Shown: one piece after another, positions 36,441 to 44,279 of the stretch | Layout of the letters: every line of letters begins with the position of its first letter | Position numbering within the stretch: position 1 is the first letter of the stretch | Source of the DNA: Bog-756 sp963831535 | Lineage (GTDB): Bacteria; Actinomycetota; Acidimicrobiia; Acidimicrobiales; RAAP-2 | Assembly: GCA_963831535.1 (NCBI GenBank) | Contig: CAWHQP010000004.1 | Location: forward strand, 1-64,000 | Length of the DNA stretch: 64,000 nucleotides | Direction: 5' to 3' | Made by a program: the position numbers and the translations under genes | The notes under the pieces: generated by a model | Databases searched by the model: none | Told to the model about the DNA's origin: nothing | The model's input: the letters and a program-made list of their open reading frames with translations, nothing else

Positions 36441-37649
36441 GTGAACACGATGAACGCTGGTACGCCGGAATTCGATTTTCCGGAGGGATTCCTGTGGGGG
36501 ACGGCCACGGCGGCCCATCAGATCGAGGGCGGCAACGTCAACAACGACTGGTGGGCGTGGGAACACAATCCCGACTCGGGCTGCGATGGATCGAGCGGCG
36601 ACGCCTGCAACTCACTGTTCCAATGGAAGGAAGACGTCCAGCTGGTGGCGGACATGGGGCTCGGCGCCTACCGGTTCTCACTCGAATGGAGTCGGATCGA
36701 GCCTGCCGAGGGTGAGTTCTCACTGGCCGCCCTGGACTACTACCGACGCATTTGCGCCGAGTTGCGGGAGCGGAATATCGACCCGGTGGTGACCTTCCAC
36801 CACTTCACCACGCCGACCTGGCTGGCGGCCCGTGGCGGATGGGAGGCGGACGACGCCCCCGAGCTGTTCGCCCGCTTCGTCACCCGGGCCACCGCACACC
36901 TCGGTGACCTCATCGGGTGGGCCTGCACCATCAACGAGCTGAATCTCATCGGCGTCATGGGCTATGCCTTGGGATCGTCGCCGCCAGGAGTGAAGGACGA
37001 CTTCGGACGCCACCTGGCGGTGAATGAGGCCATCGTGCGCGCCCATCGGCTGGCCGTGGATGCCCTCCGGTCTGGGCCGGGCACCTTCTCCGTCGGCCTG
37101 ACCTTGTCCATGGACGAGATGGTGGCCGACCCCGGAGGTGAAGCGGTGCTCGAGGCAGCCCAGGAGATCCTGGAGGACCGGTTCCTTCGGGCCACCGAGG
37201 GCGACGACTTCATCGGCGTCCAGTGCTACTCGCGGGTGCACTTCGGAGCCGAAGGCCAAGCGCCCAATGAACCGGGAGTGCCACTCACCCAGATGGGGTA
37301 CGAATACTGGCCTCAAGGGGTCGAACACTGCGCCCGGCGGGCGGCGGCGATCTCCGGCCTACCGGTCCTGTTGACCGAGAGCGGCATCGCCACTGATGAC
37401 GACACCGAGCGCATTCCGTTCATCGCCGAGGTCCTACGTGGCGTCAAACGTGCCCTCGACGACGGCGTGGACATCCGGGGCTATTTCGTCTGGAGCCTGC
37501 TGGACAATTATGAATGGTCCCACGGGTTCCGACCCAAGTTCGGACTGCACAGCATCGACCCGGTCACGTTCGCGCGCCGGGCCAAACCCAGTGCCTCCTG
37601 GTACAGCTCCGTGGCCCGGTCGAACAGCCTGCTGACTCCTCCGACCTGA
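36441..37649 (+). CDS. Glycoside hydrolase family 1 (beta-glucosidase/beta-glycosidase)
   Basis: The 402-residue cytoplasmic GH1 enzyme begins with FPEGFLWGTATAAHQIEGGN (N-terminal GH1 signature). It has YRFSLEWSRIEP, the acid/base Glu in CTINELNLIGV (usual TINEPN changed to TINELN), the nucleophile Glu in PVLLTESGIATDD (usual TENG changed to TESG), and YFVWSLLDNYEWSHGF at the C-terminus. It is shorter than typical GH1 (about 440-480) and closer to the compact archaeal/actinobacterial type. It hydrolyses beta-linked glucosides or galactosides. Confidence 0.9.
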   Translation: MNTMNAGTPEFDFPEGFLWGTATAAHQIEGGNVNNDWWAWEHNPDSGCDGSSGDACNSLFQWKEDVQLVADMGLGAYRFSLEWSRIEPAEGEFSLAALDYYRRICAELRERNIDPVVTFHHFTTPTWLAARGGWEADDAPELFARFVTRATAHLGDLIGWACTINELNLIGVMGYALGSSPPGVKDDFGRHLAVNEAIVRAHRLAVDALRSGPGTFSVGLTLSMDEMVADPGGEAVLEAAQEILEDRFLRATEGDDFIGVQCYSRVHFGAEGQAPNEPGVPLTQMGYEYWPQGVEHCARRAAAISGLPVLLTESGIATDDDTERIPFIAEVLRGVKRALDDGVDIRGYFVWSLLDNYEWSHGFRPKFGLHSIDPVTFARRAKPSASWYSSVARSNSLLTPPT

Positions 37650-38320
37650 TGTCGGAAGGGCCGTTTGGAAAGCCTGCCTGGCCGACGCCGCCGGCCAACG
37701 CCACGGAGCTCCGGTATTTCTTGCGCTCTACTCGGTGGTCGATCCCGGAAGCAGGTGACAGCGGCCGCCGTGCCCCAATCGATCCCACCACCCCGTAATC
37801 GGTGTCACTGCTCGGGTCCATGGCACAGGAATCGTCACGTCGCCTGCAGCCGAAGATGCCAAGGATGCGGTGACGTGTTGCTTCACGGCATGAGCCTAAG
37901 CCCGACGACGGGGCGACCAGCTGCTGTGAATCCGGCGGCTACCGAGTCCGTGAATCCCGTCATTGGGACACGGGACCTTGGACTCTGTTCGACTCCCATC
38001 GAATCCGGCATGGTGGCGATATCCTCCGTCAACATCACTCCATGCCCACCCTGCCACATCCCCGTGGCCGCGACCCGTCCAGCGGGTCCGGATACCGTTG
38101 GAACGCCGGACGGCACCCTCGGGCGGCCACGGAGTCGAGACTGAAACGAACGCGTTGGACGGGGTCGACATGGTGCTGGCACCAGTACACACTGGGAACT
38201 GTGGCGTGGCGGTCAAGTCGGGCCATCCAGGCAGGACCATGGACATGAACTCGGTCGAACCGCGGCGTGACGCGGACCGGCAGCTGGACGTTGGTGGATA
38301 ACGTGCCGGCTTCCGAGACC
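37650..38320. other. 671-base gap with no firm gene; one DosR/ACR-like box (37972-37986)
   Basis: Only weak frames occur, with mixed codon use. At 37972-37986 lies GGGACCTTGGACTCT, matching 10 of 12 fixed positions of the ACR/DosR consensus GGGACTTNNGNCCCT. It is about 335 bases upstream of the following alcohol dehydrogenase. No tRNA or terminator was recognised. Confidence 0.3.
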
Positions 38321-39328
38321 ATGAGAGCGTGGGCGGTGGACTCGCCCGGCCCCATCGATTCAAGTCCGCTTCGTCCCGTCACCCGCGCAGTCCCTGAGCC
38401 TGCGGCGGGTCAGATCCGGGTTCAGGTTCGGGCCTGCGGCGTGTGCCGGACCGACCTGCACCTGGCCGAAGGAGATCTGAACCCGAAGCATCCTCTGATC
38501 GCACCTGGCCACGAGGTGGTGGGCGTGGTCGACCGGCTCGGAACCGGCTGCGTCCGATTCGGACTCGGGGACCGCATCGGCGTACCGTGGCTCGCCCACA
38601 CGTGTGGAATCTGCAGATTCTGCCTCGCCGGTAGGGAGAACCTCTGCGTAAGTCCGCGGTTCACCGGTTGGGACGTCGATGGTGGCTACGCCGAATATCT
38701 CGTCGTTGAAGAGGGCTTCGCCTATCCGATTCCCGAGGCGTTCAGCGACGAGCAGGCTGCACCCCTGCTCTGCGCCGGCATCATCGGCTACCGGGCGCTC
38801 CGACGGTCGCAACTCCCCCAGGATGGCCGACTGGGCATCTACGGATTCGGCGGTTCCGCCCACCTCACGGCCCAGATCGCCATGGCCGAAGGGGCCAGAG
38901 TGCATGTCATGACCCGATCGCCGGAGGCCCGGGAGCTAGCGCTCGCACTGGGAGCGGTGAGCGCCGGTGACGCCGCTGACCCACCGCCCGAACCACTGGA
39001 TTCGGCCGTTCTCTTCGCTCCGGTGGGAACACTGGTGCTCCCCGCCCTCGAAGCCCTCGAACGAGGGGGGACGCTGGCCATTGCTGGTATCCATCTCAGC
39101 GACATTCCCGTCCTCAACTACCAACGGCATCTCTTCGAGGAACGCTCGCTGTGCAGCGTGACCGCCAACACCAGGCAAGACGGCACCGAGTTCTTGGAGG
39201 CTGCGGCCGGGATTCCGATCCAGGTCTCCACCGTCGCCTACCCGATGGACCAGGCCAACCAGGCCCTCAGCGACCTGGCCCACGACCGGGTCAACGGCGC
39301 GGCGGTACTCATCAATCCCGGGATATGA
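38321..39328 (+). CDS. Zinc-binding alcohol dehydrogenase (AdhP/AdhA-like MDR)
   Basis: The 335-residue MDR enzyme has VRACGVCRTDLHLAEGDL (catalytic zinc), PGHEVVGVVDRLGTG, WLAHTCGICRFCLAGRENLC (structural zinc Cys), GWDVDGGYAEYLVV, and LGIYGFGGSAHLTAQIAMAE (NAD fold with GFGGSA). The GWDxDGGYAEY and YGFGxSA motifs place it in the YggP/AdhA-like group of ethanol dehydrogenases often found in actinobacterial stress or anaerobic regulons. ATG 38321 is chosen; a GTG at 38303 has a better GGTGG site and may be used. Confidence 0.88.
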   Translation: MRAWAVDSPGPIDSSPLRPVTRAVPEPAAGQIRVQVRACGVCRTDLHLAEGDLNPKHPLIAPGHEVVGVVDRLGTGCVRFGLGDRIGVPWLAHTCGICRFCLAGRENLCVSPRFTGWDVDGGYAEYLVVEEGFAYPIPEAFSDEQAAPLLCAGIIGYRALRRSQLPQDGRLGIYGFGGSAHLTAQIAMAEGARVHVMTRSPEARELALALGAVSAGDAADPPPEPLDSAVLFAPVGTLVLPALEALERGGTLAIAGIHLSDIPVLNYQRHLFEERSLCSVTANTRQDGTEFLEAAAGIPIQVSTVAYPMDQANQALSDLAHDRVNGAAVLINPGI

Positions 39329-39449
39329 ACCTGCGGCAGACCGGCTTCGGCTCCACCTGGATCAGTTACCGCAATCTACCCACGACCGCTCATGTCCTTC
39401 TGCTGGATACCCGCTCCACGGTGGCTCTCCCTGGAGTACGTTCCTGTCG

Positions 39450-40637
39450 GTGAGTACCACCACGTCCTCTCCTGTTCTCATTACGGACTCCCACGGACTG
39501 GAGTCGCTCTGCACTCGATTAGCAGGGGAGGAGTGCTATGCGATCGACACCGAGTTCCACACCGAGCGCACCTACTGGCCCAGGCTGGCCCTCATACAGC
39601 TGGGATGGACGGACAAGGTGGCCCTGGTGGATCCACTGGCTGTCGATCCTTCGCCCCTGAGCGGTGTCTTCACTGGGCCGGGGACCGCCGTCGCCCACGC
39701 CTCCGGCCAGGATCTCGACGTGCTCCTGGCCGCCTGCGGGGCGGTTCCATCCACCCTGTTCGACACCCAGATCGCCGCCGGCTTCCTGGGGATGTCCACA
39801 CCGTCACTGGCCCGACTGGTCGAACAAGTTCTCGGGATCATCCTCCCCAAGACGGACCAATTGTCCGATTGGTTACACCGACCGATCCCTGGCGACCAGC
39901 TCGCCTACGCCGAGGGGGATGTCCGGTACCTGTTGGCTCTCCACTCCTCCCTGGTCGACGAGCTCAAGGAGCTCGGGCGGCTCGCCTGGGCCATCGAGGA
40001 GTGCGCCCAGGCGCTATCCGCACGACGGCGCGATGTGGTACCCCAGGAGGCCTGGTGGAAGGTGGGAGACGTGCGCCGGCTCGCAGGGCGGTCGCGGGGA
40101 GTGGCCCAGGAGGTGGCGGCCTGGCGAGAACGGCGCGCAGCCCAGATCGACCGGCCACGGAGAAGTGTCCTCTCGGATCTGGCGATCCTCACCATCGCCC
40201 AACGCCCACCCCGGAACCGTCAGGAACTCGAGAAGCTCCGGGGTGTGGACGCTCGCCATCTGGCCAAGGGTGCGGCCGCCGAGATTCTCGAGGCCGTCGA
40301 GCGCGGCCGGTTATTGACTCGTGGCGAGTTGCGGCTCCCGCCCGATCCGCCCGAATCGAGAGCATCCCAGGCCGCTGTGGCGGTGTGCGCCGGCCTCGCG
40401 CGACAGATCGCCGATGACCTGCAGTTCGACCAGAGCCTCTTGGCCACCCGGGTGGACATCGCACAGCTGGTGACCGGCGAGCCCAACCGGCTCGACCGGG
40501 GCTGGCGAGGATCCATTGCCGGTGACCCAATTCGGCGCCTGCTCTCCGGGGATGTCGCTGCCGTCTTCGACCCCGACGGCAGATTGGTGCTCGAAGCGCG
40601 CTCCCGAATTGCGGATGGGCCGCCACAGACGATCTGA
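39450..40637 (+). CDS. rnd: Ribonuclease D
   Basis: The 395-residue DEDDy exonuclease has YAIDTEFHTERTYWPRLALI (Exo I Asp/Glu), AHASGQDLDVLLAACG (Exo II Asp) and QLAYAEGDVRYLLALH (Exo III Tyr/Asp). The HRDC domain follows: PRRSVLSDLAILTIAQRPPR, and ELEKLRGVDARHLAKGAA. It trims the 3' ends of tRNA precursors and other structured RNAs. Start is GTG 39450. Confidence 0.93.
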   Translation: MSTTTSSPVLITDSHGLESLCTRLAGEECYAIDTEFHTERTYWPRLALIQLGWTDKVALVDPLAVDPSPLSGVFTGPGTAVAHASGQDLDVLLAACGAVPSTLFDTQIAAGFLGMSTPSLARLVEQVLGIILPKTDQLSDWLHRPIPGDQLAYAEGDVRYLLALHSSLVDELKELGRLAWAIEECAQALSARRRDVVPQEAWWKVGDVRRLAGRSRGVAQEVAAWRERRAAQIDRPRRSVLSDLAILTIAQRPPRNRQELEKLRGVDARHLAKGAAAEILEAVERGRLLTRGELRLPPDPPESRASQAAVAVCAGLARQIADDLQFDQSLLATRVDIAQLVTGEPNRLDRGWRGSIAGDPIRRLLSGDVAAVFDPDGRLVLEARSRIADGPPQTI

Positions 40638-40650
40638 TGCCGACGGCAGT

Positions 40651-40992
40651 TCAGGACAGGCCTTCGATGATGCGGATGAGTTCGTCCTTCCGGTAACCGT
40701 GTCGGCTGGAGATGCGGAGCAGCTCACGACAACGGACCACAACCTCGCTCAGTCCCGGTGCTTCCCCGACGACCGAGATCCCACGTCCCCGACGGAACTC
40801 CAGGATTCCCTCATCCCGCAGCTGCCGGAGGGCTCGGAACATCGTGTTCTGGTTTACACCCATCACCGCGGCCAGGTCGCGGGCGGGTGGAAGCCGTTGA
40901 CCGGACTTGATCGCTCCTTCAGCTATCTCTCGCCGTAGCTCTCCCGCCACCCGGGAGTAGACGGGAATCCCATGCCCGACGGCGGAGCTCAT
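40651..40992 (-). CDS. GntR-family transcriptional regulator, YtrA-like
   Basis: The 113-residue protein has a winged-helix domain: PVYSRVAGELRREIAEGAIK, GQRLPPARDLAAVMGVNQNT (recognition helix region) and MFRALRQLRDEGILEFRRGR, then a short C-terminal helical pair (VVRCRELLRISSRHGYRKDE). The lack of a ligand-binding domain is typical of the YtrA subfamily, which usually represses a divergent or adjacent envelope/transport operon. It faces a leaderless DUF4232 gene over 34 bases and ends just after rnd (convergent). Confidence 0.88.
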   Translation of the reverse strand: MSSAVGHGIPVYSRVAGELRREIAEGAIKSGQRLPPARDLAAVMGVNQNTMFRALRQLRDEGILEFRRGRGISVVGEAPGLSEVVVRCRELLRISSRHGYRKDELIRIIEGLS

Positions 40993-41027
40993 GGACACAT
41001 GATACTAGATTGGTTAGTATTATAGGG
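40992..41027. promoter_or_regulatory. Overlapping divergent promoters with a YtrA-type inverted-repeat operator
   Basis: A perfect inverted repeat ATACTA-7-TAGTAT spans 41002-41020. Rightward: TGGACA (40992-40997), a 17-base spacer and TAGTAT (41015-41020), with the GTG of the next gene at 41027 just where transcription should begin. Leftward: a consensus TATAAT (41024-41019) reads toward the GntR gene. The operator covers both -10 elements, so a bound dimer would shut both genes. Confidence 0.7.
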
Positions 41028-41821
41028 TGAGGGCGGATGCAGCGGTAGCAACCGACGATCACCCGCTCATCCCGGTTGGCCAGACAACCAGCACGGGCGA
41101 GGAACTCATCATCAAAGAAGCGCGTCGACGCCACCGGCATCGGGTGCTCGCCGTAGCGGGGACCGTGGCACTGGCGGCGGTGGCCGTCTTCATCACCGTG
41201 CTCAGCCTCGCCGACCGTGGCTCCCCCCCGGATCACTCCTCGACAGCTCCGACCGTGTCTCCGCGTCCCCGAACAGGGGTCGCTGCTGCATGCCGTTCCG
41301 ATCAGCTCCTGGTTTCCTCACTCGGCGGTGGTGCGGGTGCGGGCAGCGTGGATCAAGTATTTGGATTCACCAATATCAGCGCTAGCGCCTGCACCGTGTC
41401 GGGCTACCCACGGATCGCCGCTCTCAATGCCGAAGGGAGAGAGGTCGCCGTGGCCGAGCAGCAGCTCTCCGGCGCCGGTGGCGTCCAATCCGGAACCACC
41501 ATTCTCCCGGTCGTGACCCTGAACCCGCGACAGATCTCCTCGGCCATGCTCAGCGGTACCGACATCCCGGCGGGCGAGGCAACGGCATGCCCCTCCGGAT
41601 ATCCGGCCTTCCTGGTCACGCCACCCGGTGGGACGCAGCCGGTCAGAGTGGCCGCGGTGGACGGCTGGAGCTCCGGATCCTTCCCCGGCTGCTCGACAGT
41701 GATCAGGGTCTATCCGATCGTTCCGGGAACGGCAGGCCAACTGCAGACCCCGGTCGCGCCACCCGCGAGCGACCCGTCCGGTTCCTCAGTGAGCGGTCCT
41801 GGTCCCACCACGATTCCCTGA
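41027..41821 (+). CDS. Membrane-anchored DUF4232-domain protein
   Basis: The 264-residue protein has a short cytoplasmic part (GEELIIKEARRRHRHR), one membrane segment (VLAVAGTVALAAVAVFITVL), a Ser/Thr/Pro linker, then a DUF4232-like outer domain: CRSDQLLVSSLGG, FGFTNISASACTVSGYPRIA (paired Cys), and later VRVAAVDGWSSG. Function is unknown; such domains are common in actinobacterial lipoproteins. The mRNA is predicted leaderless. Control by the adjacent GntR regulator is inferred from the shared operator. Confidence 0.75.
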   Translation: MRADAAVATDDHPLIPVGQTTSTGEELIIKEARRRHRHRVLAVAGTVALAAVAVFITVLSLADRGSPPDHSSTAPTVSPRPRTGVAAACRSDQLLVSSLGGGAGAGSVDQVFGFTNISASACTVSGYPRIAALNAEGREVAVAEQQLSGAGGVQSGTTILPVVTLNPRQISSAMLSGTDIPAGEATACPSGYPAFLVTPPGGTQPVRVAAVDGWSSGSFPGCSTVIRVYPIVPGTAGQLQTPVAPPASDPSGSSVSGPGPTTIP

Positions 41822-42216
41822 CATCGGTCCACACCGGATCCTCAGTCCGGTTAACCGGTCGGGGCTCGCGGGATGACCAGTACCCGGGGCAACGCACCTA
41901 CCGGAGCCGACCGTGCGGGGTCTGACCGTGACCAGGTCGACACCGGACGAGCTCGCCTCACGCCCGTTGCCGATAAAGGCCAAGGTTCCGAGGTGGGCTC
42001 GGTGCAAGATCGCTGCGTCACACCGACCCCAGCATGCGGATAGGGTCGGTGCGGTCCCGGACCGAGTGACGAGCTGATCTCGGGTGTCCCGCCTCGAAGT
42101 CTGGGGGCTTCGGTCGGGGCTACCCCCGGGTCGCCCCGAGGCTCACGCCTGCGGGTCGAACTACCCGAAGTTAGAGGAACTACTCCCCGCCACCGCTGCT
42201 ATTGACAAGGATCCCC
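41822..42216. other. Intergenic, nothing recognised
   Basis: This 395-base stretch lies between the DUF4232 gene and a small rightward ORF. It has short self-complementary GC-rich runs (for example around CCGGTTAACCGG near 41848) but no gene or clear promoter. Confidence 0.3.
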
Positions 42217-42474
42217 ATGACGCCTCCCGCCAGCGAAATCCGCTTGATCGGCCACCAACGACGCTTCGCCGAGGCGATCGCCCAGATCGACACCGAGCTG
42301 GAGTTTGCCTCGGGCGCGGTGGTGGCCAGCCGCCGGGAGGAAGTGGTGGCAGCGGCCCGGGCCGCCTACGGCCCCAGCGAGGACTTCAGGGGTGTTCGCG
42401 ATGCCTGGGACGCCGTCTTTCCCGATGGCGTCTACAGCGCCCCCGGGCTTGCCGAGGCCAAACGGCTGGCCTGA
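42217..42474 (+). CDS. Hypothetical small alpha-helical protein (85 aa)
   Basis: It begins MTPPASEIRLIGHQRRFAEA. It continues with a predominantly helical, Ala/Glu/Arg-rich sequence (TELEFASGAVVASRREEVVA) and ends PGLAEAKRLA. ATG 42217 has AAGG upstream. There is no recognised family and no membrane segment. Its position beside a universal stress gene suggests, but does not show, a stress role. Confidence 0.55.
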   Translation: MTPPASEIRLIGHQRRFAEAIAQIDTELEFASGAVVASRREEVVAAARAAYGPSEDFRGVRDAWDAVFPDGVYSAPGLAEAKRLA

Positions 42475-42882
42475 GGCCGCGCACTGCTGATCAAGTTGCT
42501 GCGACCGGTCGCACTGACGCCTCGTCTGACCTAAGGGTGGCCATCGTATTGCTCGGCTCCATGCGGAACCACGGCGCCAACACTCGGTACTTTCGGCCCT
42601 AGTGGAACTTGGGCTGGCTGCGCATCATGGAGTGAAGAGCAATCAGCGAGGGAGTTCTCCACTGCCAACCACTGCATGCCCACCCACAGCACGCTGCAAC
42701 ACCTGTCGACCGGTGGACACCGACCTGCGTCCGTGTCGGTCGGCCTCATCGATCGCGGAACAGGCGCCAGTCCGTGCCCGTCGTGCCAACCGCCCGCCCG
42801 GCGCCCGGGAATGGTCACCACGGCGTCCCTTTGCGTGTGCCAATCAACGGGTGCCCAATTCCCTAGGCGCGAGGAGGATCCC
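42475..42882. promoter_or_regulatory. Upstream region of the universal stress gene with an ACR/DosR-like box (42586-42600)
   Basis: There is no gene here. GGTACTTTCGGCCCT at 42586-42600 matches 11 of 12 fixed positions of the mycobacterial ACR (DosR) consensus GGGACTTNNGNCCCT, which controls dormancy genes including universal stress proteins. It lies about 280 bases before the start codon. That is far but possible with a long leader. Confidence 0.45.
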
Positions 42883-43785
42883 ATGAGCACTGAGCACGAG
42901 GTGGCAACCGACCCTGCCGGGACCAGTTCGCACATCGTGGTCGGCGTGGATGGTTCACCCGACGGAACAGCAGCTCTGCGGTGGGCGGCTGCCCAGGCGG
43001 GGCGAACAGGACGGGGCCTTCGGCTCGTAACCGCGTTTGGACCCAATCATCAGTTCATCGACAATCGAGAAGCCCGGGTTCTCATGGAGAACACCATCAC
43101 CGAGGCCACCCGTGAAGCTCTCGACGTGGCCCCCGGTGTCACCATCACCCATTCCGAGAACCTTGGTGATCCTCGAGCCGTATTGGTCGAGGAGAGTAGA
43201 GACGCCGATCTCCTTGTGGTGGGTAGCCGTGGCAAAGGGGGCTTCGCCGGACTCGCCCTCGGATCGGTCAGCCGAGGATGCGCCCACGCATGCACTTGCC
43301 CGGTCGTGGTGGTCCGTGCGCCCCATGGCCAGGCGGAGTCGAGCGGCCTCGAGTCCGGAAGCCCACGGATCGTCGTGGGCGTGGACGGCTCGACATCCTC
43401 CAACGCCGCCCTCCTCTGGGCGGCGTTGGAGGCTGACCTGACCGGCGCTACGCTCGAGGCCCTCACCACGTGGGATTGGGTACAAGATTACGGTTGGGGC
43501 TTCGTGATCCCCCCCGACCTCGATCCAGCTGCGGACAGCCAGGGGGTGCTCGAGCGGGCTCTCGAACCAGTTCGTGCTGCCTTTCCGGACATCGCCCTCG
43601 AACCGGCTGTGGTCGAAGGTCCGGCAGCCCAGTTGCTCGTCAAAGCGTCCGTCGAAGCAGACCTCATTGCCGTGGGGAGTCGCGGTCACTCGGAGTTGCG
43701 CGACGTCTTGCTCGGATCAGTGGCTGAATTCTGCGTCACCCATGCCCAATGCCCAGTTCTGGTCATGCATAACCCCGGTGGGTGA
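42883..43785 (+). CDS. Tandem-domain universal stress protein
   Basis: The 300-residue protein carries two UspA domains. Domain 1: HIVVGVDGSPDGTAALRWAA through VGSRGKGGFAGLALGSVSRG. Domain 2: RIVVGVDGSTSSNAALLWAA through VGSRGHSELRDVLLGSVAEF. Both have the ATP-binding G-2x-G-9x-G(S/T) pattern, so it should bind ATP. ATG 42883 has GAGGAGG upstream. Double-domain proteins of this size are typical of actinobacterial dormancy regulons. Confidence 0.93.
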   Translation: MSTEHEVATDPAGTSSHIVVGVDGSPDGTAALRWAAAQAGRTGRGLRLVTAFGPNHQFIDNREARVLMENTITEATREALDVAPGVTITHSENLGDPRAVLVEESRDADLLVVGSRGKGGFAGLALGSVSRGCAHACTCPVVVVRAPHGQAESSGLESGSPRIVVGVDGSTSSNAALLWAALEADLTGATLEALTTWDWVQDYGWGFVIPPDLDPAADSQGVLERALEPVRAAFPDIALEPAVVEGPAAQLLVKASVEADLIAVGSRGHSELRDVLLGSVAEFCVTHAQCPVLVMHNPGG

Positions 43786-44279
43786 AGTTGCCGTCGCCCG
43801 AAAGACCCGGTAGGTCTCACCGACGGGGTCGCCGGGCCTTACGTGGGTATTCCGCACAACGGACTCGACCGTTGTCACCTGGTCCTTGTGGCGGCCGATT
43901 GCGGGACGAGCCGTGGCACTCGGACGGCACCCCGGGCCATGGTGGACGCCGACCTCGACGCTCGACGGCACGTCCGGGCCCGAGGTGAGGTTCCGCCGGA
44001 CAGCATCGAGTGGACGGCGAACAGGACGTCCACGATCCCGGGGCAGTAGGGGATGCCGGGGCGCAGTGTTGGTCGGCGGCCGGAAGTCATTGTTGACGGT
44101 GGGACTGAAGCGATCCAACAGTGCGAACCTGTGGCGGAACCGGCTTCCGCCAATCGCAGGTGGGGGAATGTGACGCCACGGAACCGGACGAGCCGACACC
44201 ACCCCAGCCAGAGGCTCGAGGTGCCCACTGGTCGGTTCGACGGGGTGCAATGGCAGGTCGGCTCCGTCGAGATGCAGCC
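43786..44279. other. 494-base intergenic region, nothing firm
   Basis: Frames here have unfavourable codon use on both strands. No tRNA, terminator or clear promoter was found. It probably contains the promoter of the GH65 gene. Confidence 0.3.

Noticed and set aside
37650..38320. Several small frames on both strands (for example a leftward frame ending at 37883)
   Set aside because: No ribosome sites, mixed codon positions and no recognisable domain.
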